Origin: Bacteroidia bacterium
GTDB taxonomy: Bacteria > Bacteroidota > Bacteroidia > CAILMK01 > JBBDIG01
Assembly (NCBI GenBank): GCA_040880525.1
Contig: JBBDIG010000019.1
Span: forward strand, 1-64,000
Length of the DNA stretch: 64,000 bases
Direction: 5' to 3'
The notes beneath the pieces were generated by a model. The model made no database searches, had not been told where the DNA came from, and saw nothing but the letters and a program-made list of their open reading frames with translations. This document shows, one piece after another, positions 56,563-64,000 of this stretch (position 1 is its first letter; every line of letters begins with the position of its first letter). Both the position numbers and the translations under genes were made by a program.

Positions 56563-57276
56563 ATGAGAATATTCAAACCATTGATCATAGCGACTACAAA
56601 GCCAATTTTTCTTGTTCTATTTTGTGCATTGCTGCTCGCGCATTGCGGAAAAAAGAACGATTGCGAAAAAGTAACCGAAGCTCCGGCAGAATTTCTTGCC
56701 CCGTTTTGGTTTGCAGAAGGCAGCTATTGGGTGTATGAACGAACTGATACCAATGCCCTGGTCATTGACACCATGACCATCGGGTCCAGGAAAATGAGCT
56801 ACGAAACCTTTGCTGACCATGAGGCATTTAACCCCTGCTATATGGACTATCTGATTTCGTATGTCCATAGTAATGATCTCTTCAACCTGCCGGGAACTGA
56901 CCGGGGGTTTGAGGTCTTCACGAGCATCCATTTGGCAGGTCAGTGGACCTGGCAGCATGATGCCGAATCTTCACGTGGATATATTGGGTTTTTATATAAA
57001 TGGCCCTATTCCTCAGGGGATACTATTATGCTGAGCAAAGCAGGAAATAGTTCTTGGTGGGTGGATATTACGGATACCAATAATGTTTCTTTGAAAGCGG
57101 GAGACTTTAATCATGCTGATGTTATTTCGGTACATTTAAATAATTATTCAAGAGCCGATTCGATCAATATCGGGGGGGGCTACAGGCAGTTGATCATTAA
57201 AAAGAATGTTGGCATCCTTACCATTGAATATGTAGACGGAATGCGCTGGGAACTCGCAGAATATAGTCTAAAATAA
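56563..57276 (+). CDS. Hypothetical lipoprotein (subfamily 2, copy 3)
   Basis: The product is 237 residues with lipobox LLAHC. N-terminus as in copies 1 and 2; middle as in copy 1; the C-terminal 80 residues (WWVDITDTNNVSLKAGDFNHADV ... YSRADSINIGGGYRQ) differ from both, though the end YVDGMRWELAEYSLK is again shared. It stops 17 bp before a REP copy. Confidence 0.8.
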   Translation: MRIFKPLIIATTKPIFLVLFCALLLAHCGKKNDCEKVTEAPAEFLAPFWFAEGSYWVYERTDTNALVIDTMTIGSRKMSYETFADHEAFNPCYMDYLISYVHSNDLFNLPGTDRGFEVFTSIHLAGQWTWQHDAESSRGYIGFLYKWPYSSGDTIMLSKAGNSSWWVDITDTNNVSLKAGDFNHADVISVHLNNYSRADSINIGGGYRQLIIKKNVGILTIEYVDGMRWELAEYSLK

Positions 57277-57292
57277 ATTTTCTAATACCTTA

Positions 57293-57329
57293 GCACGCGT
57301 TACGCTATCGCTAAACGCGCGCCAACGGG
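57293..57329 (+). repeat. REP-like palindromic element, third copy
   Basis: These 37 bp are identical to 54948-54984, in the same orientation. The two direct copies bracket 2.3 kb holding the three subfamily 2 lipoproteins. The following short ORF opens inside this element. Confidence 0.8.
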
Positions 57330-57336
57330 GATCGTA

Positions 57337-57717
57337 GTGTTTGACAAGGATGGTGTTCCAATTATCAGTAATAGAGGCGAAGGATGCCAAATTACAGCGA
57401 GAAATAAGCTAAAAGATCTGGGCATAGTAGAATTTCAAATACCTGACGGAACAAATCCGGGAGTTTCAAGTCTTGATTCTTTATTTGCGCGGGTCTCTAA
57501 TATAAATAAATCCGCATTGCACAATGAAATCGGGTATGATTATACTGTAGTCTACACGTGGGCAAAATATTTACCTGAACATTCAATTGAAATGATGGAG
57601 GCCGTAAACGAAGGATTAAGAGAAAACAAAGCAAACGTTTTATTGATTTCTCTCAATCTTGATTTCATAGATACATGGACAAATGGGAAAGTTGGGGATA
57701 AAATAGAATTAGATTGA
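57337..57717 (+). CDS. Short hypothetical protein, probably 5'-truncated
   Basis: 126 residues from a GTG at 57337; the frame is open back through the REP copy to 57286, so the native start was probably lost where the REP joined. The sequence (VFDKDGVPIISNRGEGCQITARNKL ... VVYTWAKYLPEHSIEMMEAVNEGLRENKANVLLISLNLDFID) has no signal peptide. The look is that of a C-terminal fragment of a larger cytoplasmic protein. I recognise no family. It may not be expressed. Confidence 0.45.
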   Translation: MFDKDGVPIISNRGEGCQITARNKLKDLGIVEFQIPDGTNPGVSSLDSLFARVSNINKSALHNEIGYDYTVVYTWAKYLPEHSIEMMEAVNEGLRENKANVLLISLNLDFIDTWTNGKVGDKIELD

Positions 57718-57853
57718 ATGCTAAACAAATTCCAATATCGCTATTGTTCATAGCTCGTCAGGTACGATTAAATAACCTGAAATTTAAATCAAATAACGAT
57801 TCACTAAGTTGTCTGAGGTTACATAGAACTTATAGAGGGTAAATAGGTTTAAG

Positions 57854-57861
57854 TATATTTG
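57854..57861 (+). promoter_or_regulatory. Probable -7 box of the DUF2254 gene
   Basis: TATATTTG fits TAnnTTTG, about 70 bp before the start at 57929. No clear -33 TTTG was found. Confidence 0.35.
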
Positions 57862-57928
57862 TTCCGGTTCAGTAAAGTTTGCTGAAACATCTTAGAATCA
57901 TATTAAGCACAAACCCATGATTTAGAAA

Positions 57929-59260
57929 ATGAAAAAACTATTGTTTAAATGGAGTGAATTAAAAGCAACTTTTTGGTTTATTCCTGTTATCATAATCATC
58001 CTTGCAATTTTGCTGTCAGTTGTGCTGGTGTATATAGATGGCCTCCTCAATTTTTCACAAGAAGGTTTAGGTCGTTTCTTTTTTGTAAGCAGTTCGGATT
58101 CCGCCCGTAGTATTTTAACTACGATTTCCGGTGCAATGATGGGTGTGGCAGGAACTGTTTTTTCTATCACGCTGGTAGCCCTGACGCTTGCTTCTTCGCA
58201 ATTTGGCCCGCGGCTCATCAAAAACTTCATGTATGTCCGGCTGAATCAGGTAGTGTTAGGTTCATACATTTCTACCTACCTTTATTGCCTGCTCGTTTTA
58301 AATGCAATAAAAGAAGGAGACAATTATAATTTCATTCCTTCCATATCCATCCTTGTGGCAATAATAGCCGCCATAACAAATATTATATTATTAATAGTAT
58401 TTATTCACCAAATTGCCGTCAGCATTCAAGCGGATAAAGTTGTAGCTGAAATTTCAGAGTTTATCTCTAAACAAGTAAAAACGTTGTTTCCTGAAAAGAT
58501 GGAGGATGAAAAAGAAAATAACGAAAGCATTGATCCCTCTGCTATTATCTCAGGTTATCAAAACAGGATTGCTATAAAATCACCTAAAAGTGGCTACTTT
58601 CAGTATGTAGATATCGATGCTCTGTTAGAAATCATAACTAAGCATGACGCACTGATTCAGTTGCATTACCGGCCTGGAGCGCACCTGGTGGAAGATATGG
58701 AAATAGGATTTCTCGTCACTAATGGCAATTGGACCGAAAATGAGTTGGTAAAAATTACCGATCAATTTGTAATCGGGCGAACCAAGACCTCCCAGCAAGA
58801 CCTTGAATTCTCAATCCACCAAATGGTCGAAATAGCCGTGCGAGCCCTATCTCCCGGAGTTAATGATCCATACACGGCCATTGCATGTATTGATAATCTT
58901 ACTGCTACCATGTCCTATTTAGTACAAGCTAAATTTCCTTCTAAATATCGTTTTGATGAAAATGACAATCTCAGGATAATTGCTGACACCTTGGATTTTG
59001 AGGGTGCTTTGGACGCGGCTTTTAATCAAATTAGGCAGTTTTCCGGAGGAAGTCCTGCTGTAATTATAAGGTTGATGGAAGCCATGATTACCATTCATGG
59101 CTTTACAAGAAAAGAAAATTATAATAAAGCAGTAATCAGGCATGCCGAAATGATTTTAAGAGCAGGGAAGGAAACAATAAAAGAAAAGAATGACATTGAT
59201 GATTTGAGGACAAGAGCGGAAAGTATATTAATAAATGAAGGACCATTGGATACAACGTGA
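57929..59260 (+). CDS. DUF2254 membrane protein
   Basis: The product is 443 residues with four membrane spans in the first 170 residues (about 16-38, 68-92, 112-128 and 142-165), then a soluble cytoplasmic part. It has the DUF2254 signatures SGAMMGVAGTVFSITLVALTLASSQFGPRLI and VEIAVRALSPGVNDPYTA. The function of this widespread family is unknown; some members are thought to be channel-like or regulatory. Single gene. Confidence 0.88.
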   Translation: MKKLLFKWSELKATFWFIPVIIIILAILLSVVLVYIDGLLNFSQEGLGRFFFVSSSDSARSILTTISGAMMGVAGTVFSITLVALTLASSQFGPRLIKNFMYVRLNQVVLGSYISTYLYCLLVLNAIKEGDNYNFIPSISILVAIIAAITNIILLIVFIHQIAVSIQADKVVAEISEFISKQVKTLFPEKMEDEKENNESIDPSAIISGYQNRIAIKSPKSGYFQYVDIDALLEIITKHDALIQLHYRPGAHLVEDMEIGFLVTNGNWTENELVKITDQFVIGRTKTSQQDLEFSIHQMVEIAVRALSPGVNDPYTAIACIDNLTATMSYLVQAKFPSKYRFDENDNLRIIADTLDFEGALDAAFNQIRQFSGGSPAVIIRLMEAMITIHGFTRKENYNKAVIRHAEMILRAGKETIKEKNDIDDLRTRAESILINEGPLDTT

Positions 59261-59375
59261 TTTAAGCATCATGCAGACTGAATCGCCAAAATTGATCAGT
59301 TGCTCTCTATACGGGCAAGCAATGGCAGATTAAAAGTTTTTAATAACTTGCGGTATAAACTTTAAAACATTAGGT

Positions 59376-59741
59376 ATGAAAACAACACCGGCACACGATG
59401 AGCGTATGGCAAAAATGACATTTGCATCGGTATATCCGCACTATATCACAAAAGTTCAGAGAAAAGGCAGAACGAAAGAAGAGTTGCATCAGGTGATAGA
59501 GTGGCTTACCGGTTTTGATGAAAATAAACTGCAGGAACTCATTAATGAAAAAGCCACATTTGAAACATTCTTTCAGAAAGCAAATTTAAACCCCAATGCC
59601 CACCTTATTAAAGGCGTAATTTGTGGCTATCGTGTTGAAGAAATCGAAAATCCGTTAACTCAACAAGTAAGGTATTTGGACAAGGTGGTTGACGAATTAG
59701 CGAAAGGTAAAAAGATGGAAAAGATATTACGATCTGCGTAA
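59376..59741 (+). CDS. DUF2200 family protein
   Basis: The product is 121 residues, cytoplasmic. The family's opening ERMAKMTFASVYPHYITKVQRKGRTKEELHQVIEWLTGF and KGVICGYRVEEIENPLTQQVRYLDKVVDELAKGK are clear. The family is known from many bacteria but has no assigned function. Confidence 0.9.
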   Translation: MKTTPAHDERMAKMTFASVYPHYITKVQRKGRTKEELHQVIEWLTGFDENKLQELINEKATFETFFQKANLNPNAHLIKGVICGYRVEEIENPLTQQVRYLDKVVDELAKGKKMEKILRSA

Positions 59742-59897
59742 AATGATAGTTAGAAGCACTGCTATCCGCAGCGCATATAGATTATGATGGGGGATGGGTA
59801 TTTAAGCAACGCTATACCAGGAAACATAAATTCTAATCAATGAGTGAAAAACATTAATGATTTTGTCGTAAAATCAAATTATCACTCTATAAACCAA

Positions 59898-60076
59898 CAC
59901 AGCCCAGGGTTTAAAGCGTGGGCTGTGAATTGGAATCACTACACATGAAATCGCTTCAACGGTTTTATTGGATTGAAGCCAGAAGTAATACAATCATTGT
60001 TCAGACGACTGATAGAACCCTAAAGCATTCCATAAATTGAAATACGAGTTGAAACCCCGCCCTGTAAAAGGACAGG
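59898..60076. repeat. Cluster of three palindromes in a 350-bp gene-free gap
   Basis: Stem 1: CACAGCCCA / TGGGCTGTG (59898-59906, 59919-59927). Stem 2: GCTTCAA / TTGAAGC (59953-59959, 59973-59979). Stem 3: CCTGT / ACAGG (60061-60065, 60072-60076). None has a T run. They resemble relics of palindromic mobile elements or structured RNA. The rest of the gap (59742-60091) shows no reading frame. Confidence 0.5.
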
Positions 60077-60091
60077 ATTTACATTCCAGTT

Positions 60092-60544
60092 TTAATGACT
60101 AAACTCGAATTTCCGTATAGTCCCGTTATCCTGTGGTTCTTCGGCAATAAGTTTCTCTGAGTCAATACTCACCATATTCCAGGTAAATCCAGAGCTCTGT
60201 GTCATAAAGTTTACTCTGAATTTCCCTGCTGCATCAAATTCCCATGTGCCACTAACTGATGGAAATCCGGGATAGGTAAAGGAATAGGTTTTGTCCCGGT
60301 TTATAGTATAATAAGCCGAGATCAGTGGATGATCAGGATCTTCAACTCCGTCATCATAAACCTTTTGAATCACCCAGGTCTGGTCTGCAAAAAGCATCAA
60401 AGTGTCCGGGCCGTTCGTTGTAGTATCCGGATCGTTAACAGTAGGATCCTTGACGGGAACCGGAGTTTCTTCCTTGGAGCAGGCGGCAAAAGCCATCGCA
60501 ATGATGACACTAACAGTCAAAATAGCAGTTGTAATCTTTTTCAT
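60092..60544 (-). CDS. Lipocalin-like lipoprotein
   Basis: The product is 150 residues with lipobox FAAC (Cys22) followed by a Pro/Thr/Asp-rich linker (SKEETPVPVKDPTVNDPDTTT). The rest is a short lipocalin-type barrel pattern: TWVIQKVYDDG, SAYYTINRDKTYSFTYPG, SGTWEFDAAGKFRVNF and SIDSEKLIAEE. Such proteins are very common in Bacteroidota and of unknown ligand. Confidence 0.82.
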   Translation of the reverse strand: MKKITTAILTVSVIIAMAFAACSKEETPVPVKDPTVNDPDTTTNGPDTLMLFADQTWVIQKVYDDGVEDPDHPLISAYYTINRDKTYSFTYPGFPSVSGTWEFDAAGKFRVNFMTQSSGFTWNMVSIDSEKLIAEEPQDNGTIRKFEFSH

Positions 60545-60737
60545 AATTTTTAATTTTTGTGTTTGTTATATTGAGGAGACATTTATACTGACAAAGCCGT
60601 TGCATCACCCCCTTCTTAAAAAGTCTTAATAAAAACTAACTAAAGTAAATTATAATTCAAATCTTTTGAATATACCCGCCTCTTCAACATCCTGTTTTAA
60701 TAGCAGAAATTTATTATATTCGCCAGGTAATAATTTT

Positions 60738-61034
60738 ATGGGAACCTGGCAAATCTCATTTTCAGAATCCGTGGCCCAGCGGGGCGAAGCCTGCCCTGGA
60801 TGGCTGATGCGAATATTTCAGGAAGAAAGACAATGGACCAGTGAAGGAATGGTGGGGCATTGGGAAAGCCTTGATACAGAAAAAATGGTCTTTGCAACCT
60901 TACGCGGAGAGTATTGTAAAATAGAATGGGATACGTTTCAACGGTATCATAAAAAAGTACGACCCCAAACGGACACAATTACCAATGAGGTTTTTAAAGG
61001 AAATGCAATGGAGGATTTTGCGGGTCTCTCATAA
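60738..61034 (+). CDS. Small hypothetical protein
   Basis: The product is 98 residues from ATG at 60738 (MGTWQISFSESVAQRGEACPGWLMRIF...). A TTG at 60666 in the same frame is a less likely start. It holds GHWESLDTEKMVFATLRGEYCKIEWDTFQRYHKK, without signal peptide or known motif. Being divergent from the lipocalin-like gene, it has a separate promoter. No family recognised. Confidence 0.5.
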   Translation: MGTWQISFSESVAQRGEACPGWLMRIFQEERQWTSEGMVGHWESLDTEKMVFATLRGEYCKIEWDTFQRYHKKVRPQTDTITNEVFKGNAMEDFAGLS

Positions 61035-61106
61035 TGACCGGCATACGATTGAATCTCAATGAGAACTAAAATGCACCTAAAGTGTATTTCGCTAATACAA
61101 TAAAAC

Positions 61107-61619
61107 ATGATTAAAATGAAATCAACCGTACATCTATTCCTTTTGAGCATAATTACAGTAAGTTGCTCGGTTTTAAAAACAGATAAAAGCAATTTATCTG
61201 ATAACGAAAATAATCCCGACAGCAAGCCACAGATCATAACATCCCTGACATTTCAAAAAGGTGATGCCGAACAGGCAATGAACTTTTACGTAAGTTTATT
61301 TGACAATTCCAAAATTATTAACATCCAACGTTGGGGTAAAGACGGACCTGGGAAAGAAGGTTCAATTATGCAAGCTACTTTTGAGTTGAATGGGCAGATA
61401 TTTATGTGTAGTGATAGCCCGCCCGTACACGACTGGGATTTCACGCCTGCTGTTTCAAATTACGTTGAATGTACGAATGAAGCAGAAATCAAAAGGCTTT
61501 TTTCCAAACTATCAGAAAACGGAGCGGTAGCAATGCCATTAGACAACTATGGCTTCAGCCAAAATTTCGGATGGGTTATAGACCAATTTGGTGTTTCCTG
61601 GCAATTGAATTTACAATAA
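61107..61619 (+). CDS. VOC/PhnB-like domain lipoprotein
   Basis: The product is 170 residues. It opens with a lipoprotein signal (MKSTVHLFLLSIITVSC, lipobox TVSC), then a linker of about 20 residues, then a VOC domain of the PhnB / 3-demethylubiquinone-methyltransferase-like type (ITSLTFQKGDAEQAMNFYVSLF, GQIFMCSDSP, FGWVIDQFGVSWQLNL). This domain is usually cytoplasmic, so an exported, lipid-anchored form is unusual. The substrate is unknown. The start is either 61107 or the ATG at 61116. Confidence 0.82.
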   Translation: MIKMKSTVHLFLLSIITVSCSVLKTDKSNLSDNENNPDSKPQIITSLTFQKGDAEQAMNFYVSLFDNSKIINIQRWGKDGPGKEGSIMQATFELNGQIFMCSDSPPVHDWDFTPAVSNYVECTNEAEIKRLFSKLSENGAVAMPLDNYGFSQNFGWVIDQFGVSWQLNLQ

Positions 61620-61704
61620 ACAAACAACGATCCGCCATCAGCACCTAAGAACCCTAGTTACTCTAAACCCGGACGTTGTCATAATTTTTACAAAAACAAC
61701 CAAA

Positions 61705-62670
61705 ATGAAATATTTAAGCCTATTATTGTTAATTATCATTCCATTTTTAAGCTTCGGGCAGACTGAAAAAGAGGTTTCCCAAAAGGTTTCAGCGCAATTT
61801 GAAGAGTTTTATAATTCAGGAGAATATCAAAAGATTTTCGATCTTTTCTCTGCGGAAATGAGAACGGCACTACCGATTGAACAAACAATCGACTTTTTAA
61901 AAGGACTCAAGAGCCAAGCGGGAAAAATAAAAAAGCGAGAATTTATAAAATACGAAAATGGTACATACGCCTCTTACAAGACAAATTTTGAACGTGCTCT
62001 TTTTACTGTAAATATCTCGGTGGATAAAAATGCCAGAATTAACGGCCTGCTTGTTAAGCCTTTCAAAGAAAGTAACCTGCCAAAACCTGATAGGAATAAA
62101 ACTGAACTGGTTTTGCCATTTGAAGGAGAATGGACTGTCTTTTGGGGTGGTGACTCAAAAGAACTGAATTATCATGTAGAAAACGAGGCCCAAAAAAACG
62201 CTTTTGATTTTATTATAACAGACGAAGGAGGAAAATCATACAAAACGGACGGAAAAACTAACCAAGATTATTATGCGTTTGGTAAAGAGCTGTTTGCACC
62301 TTGTGATGCAGAAGTAGTATTAGTTGTTGATGGGATAAAAGACAATAAGCCCGGGGACCTGAATCCAATTTATGTTCCTGGAAATACAGTAATTCTAAAA
62401 ACCAATAATAATGAGTATTTGTTCTTTGCTCATTTTAAGCAGAATTCTGTTGCAGTAGAACAAGGACAAAAAGTGAAACAAGGAGAGCTTTTAGGTCTTT
62501 GTGGAAATTCCGGCAATTCATCAGAAGCACATTTGCATTTTCACATTCAAAATGTTGAAGACATGAATAAAGCTACTGGGATGAAATGTTATTTTGACGA
62601 AATATATGTGAACGGAGAATTAAAGAAAGACTATTCGCCAATAAAAGGAGATAAGATTAAAAACGAGTAA
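61705..62670 (+). CDS. DUF3887 plus M23 (LytM) peptidase
   Basis: The product is 321 residues with a signal peptide (MKYLSLLLLIIIPFLSFGQ). An N-terminal DUF3887-like domain (about 22-125, KIFDLFSAEMRTALPIEQTIDFLKGLKSQAGKI) precedes an M23 metallopeptidase. Zinc ligands are visible: His and Asp in YHVENEAQKNAFDF, and HLHFH (the second His). The family cleaves peptidoglycan cross-bridges. It may act in cell-wall turnover, or on peptidoglycan of other cells. Confidence 0.9.
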   Translation: MKYLSLLLLIIIPFLSFGQTEKEVSQKVSAQFEEFYNSGEYQKIFDLFSAEMRTALPIEQTIDFLKGLKSQAGKIKKREFIKYENGTYASYKTNFERALFTVNISVDKNARINGLLVKPFKESNLPKPDRNKTELVLPFEGEWTVFWGGDSKELNYHVENEAQKNAFDFIITDEGGKSYKTDGKTNQDYYAFGKELFAPCDAEVVLVVDGIKDNKPGDLNPIYVPGNTVILKTNNNEYLFFAHFKQNSVAVEQGQKVKQGELLGLCGNSGNSSEAHLHFHIQNVEDMNKATGMKCYFDEIYVNGELKKDYSPIKGDKIKNE

Positions 62671-62694
62671 ATAACCACTGAAACCAAAAAAGAC

Positions 62695-62702
62695 TAACTT
62701 TG
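62695..62702 (+). promoter_or_regulatory. Probable -7 box of the small membrane protein gene
   Basis: TAACTTTG fits TAnnTTTG, 28 bp before the ATG at 62730. Confidence 0.4.
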
Positions 62703-62729
62703 ATTCGCTAACCAAATATACAAGATATT

Positions 62730-63158
62730 ATGAATCCATTATTAAGAAACATCTTAGCCGTAATTGCAGGATGGATTGTCGGCAGTTGTGTCAACCTGGG
62801 CTTAATAGAACTTGGACACCTCATTTTTCCGATAGGGGGCATTGATCCTAATGACATGGAAGCCTTAGCGTCCGTTATGCCGGGTCTGGACTTCAAATAT
62901 TTTGTTTTTCCCTTTTTAGCACATGCTTTAGGAACATTGATTGGAGCGACCGTTGCTGGTTTAATTGCAATAAAGTACAAGATGCGGTTTGCTTTAGGGA
63001 TAGGGTTGTTATTTTTTATGGGAGGAGTTCTTGCCAGTATTATGTTGCCAGCTCCCACCTGGTTTGTGATTACCGACCTGATTCTGGCATATATACCAAT
63101 GGCATGGATGGGTGGTAAACTTGCCACAAGGATGTCAAAAACTGAATCGGGCAATTGA
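62730..63158 (+). CDS. Four-span hypothetical membrane protein
   Basis: The product is 142 residues with four hydrophobic segments: about 8-28, 52-76 (FKYFVFPFLAHALGTLIGATVAGL), 86-104 and 109-126. The loop contains PIGGIDPNDMEALASVMPGLD. It belongs to a type of small membrane protein often seen in Bacteroidota, with no known role. The gap after it (63159-63414, 256 bp) shows no gene or clear signal. Confidence 0.75.
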   Translation: MNPLLRNILAVIAGWIVGSCVNLGLIELGHLIFPIGGIDPNDMEALASVMPGLDFKYFVFPFLAHALGTLIGATVAGLIAIKYKMRFALGIGLLFFMGGVLASIMLPAPTWFVITDLILAYIPMAWMGGKLATRMSKTESGN

Positions 63159-63414
63159 ACAAACTGTGACTTACAGCTCTTTGCAAGGGCGATTTTTAAA
63201 ATTTCATGCACAAGAAGGACGGGCGCAATCCTGGTTTTGATGCCTGTGGTGCCAGGAAACCCATAGTTGGCCAGAAAGCACGCCCGGCCTGGTGAAAAGG
63301 ATTGGGATACAAAATTGCCTTTATACGGCCTTGTCAGCGGAGAACTTTAAATTGCAACATGGGGGAATCTGTTTGTTAACCTTGTGATAGTGAAAATACA
63401 AAAACGAAAGCAAA

Positions 63415-63891
63415 ATGAAAGAGACAATCCTTATGTCAGTTACAGTTTCATTTGTAGTAATAGTGACTCTGATAGCCTTAGCCTTTCAAAAAGGAGGTTC
63501 TGCAACAAGTACCTGTTCTTCCCTGTTTGTAACATGTAATGCAACATGCGATGGAACTTACATCTATTCAACAGCCAACTGTGAAGGCAGTAGCTTATTT
63601 CGCGACTGTATGTGTGATGGCTTAATGAAAAATGAGATTAAATTAATTAGCGCTGATTCTATTCAGCTTAAAAACATTAGTAGATTTATTGACTATGCTT
63701 CAGCGCTAGAGACATCGCACAAAAAGAATCTTGTGATTAACCTGAATAAAATCAAAAATGCAATCAAAAATGAAGATTATAAAAATTATAAAAGTGGCAT
63801 TGAAAGATTCCATGAGATCTCCAGCCAAATTTCAGAAAAAGAGAGGCACTTGCTATATGACAGGATAAAGGAACATACCACACAACAATAA
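63415..63891 (+). CDS. Cys-rich exported hypothetical protein
   Basis: The product is 158 residues with an N-terminal membrane anchor or signal (VTVSFVVIVTLIALAF). Six Cys follow within about 40 residues (STCSSLFVTCNATCDGTYIY ... NCEGSSLFRDCMCDG), then a helical, Lys-rich C-terminal half (about 75-158). The Cys cluster suggests disulfides in an exported domain. No family recognised. The last 109 bp of the window, after its stop, show nothing. Confidence 0.65.
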   Translation: MKETILMSVTVSFVVIVTLIALAFQKGGSATSTCSSLFVTCNATCDGTYIYSTANCEGSSLFRDCMCDGLMKNEIKLISADSIQLKNISRFIDYASALETSHKKNLVINLNKIKNAIKNEDYKNYKSGIERFHEISSQISEKERHLLYDRIKEHTTQQ

Positions 63892-64000
63892 ATAAACGTC
63901 AGGCCGCTCAATCTCACTTCGGTTGTACATTATCGAAACTTCGCTCTTGTAGCAAACCATGTTGAAGCCGTCCTGCATTTAAACTGTTGTCATTAATAAT

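Overview
The window is chromosomal DNA from a member of the phylum Bacteroidota, probably an uncultured or little-studied lineage. The evidence is consistent: secreted giants ending in a type IX secretion (T9SS) type A sorting domain, SprB-type repeats, a DUF2723 membrane protein, a TlpA-like thioredoxin, many lipoproteins with short signal peptides, and promoters of the TAnnTTTG (-7) / TTTG (-33) kind. The standard genetic code fits throughout.

Region 1 (1-25.7 kb) holds three tandem paralogous genes for giant secreted proteins, all on the + strand. Each is built from modules of about 400-500 residues of right-handed beta-helix ending in NPPDIGADEF-like motifs, then SprB-like repeats, a seven-bladed FG-GAP propeller and a T9SS sorting domain. 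The first gene enters from the left edge and carries 22 SprB-like repeats; its two paralogues have two each. A 1,025 bp block in the first two genes differs at one position, which points to recent gene conversion.

Region 2 (25.7-30.3 kb) has a small membrane protein, a VOC-family protein bracketed by two copies of the 3' end of an exonuclease gene, the exonuclease itself, a phosphopantetheinyl transferase, a WD40 protein, a broken HipA-like kinase, and a tandem array of tRNA-derived units. Only one unit is an orthodox tRNA-Val(TAC). The other five have their anticodon arm replaced by a perfect 7-bp hairpin.

Region 3 (30.4-51.8 kb) is ordinary, well-kept core genome: AsmA-like protein, histidine kinase, thymidine kinase, LpxD, RluA-family pseudouridine synthase, sodium:solute symporter, TlpA-like protein, DUF2723 membrane protein, the rpsF-rpsR-rplI operon, dnaX and icd. 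Recognisable promoters and terminators flank several of these.

Region 4 (52-57.7 kb) is accessory DNA. Six related lipoproteins, with signs of mosaic recombination, are interrupted by REP-like palindromes and a dead REP-associated tyrosine transposase. One lipoprotein copy is truncated at a REP border, and another short ORF begins inside one.

Region 5 (57.9-64 kb) has DUF2254 and DUF2200 proteins, a lipocalin-like lipoprotein, a VOC-domain lipoprotein, a DUF3887 plus M23 peptidase, a small membrane protein and a Cys-rich exported protein. A cluster of palindromes lies at 59.9-60.1 kb.

The T9SS machinery itself is not in the window, so the export route of the giants is inferred from their C-termini.
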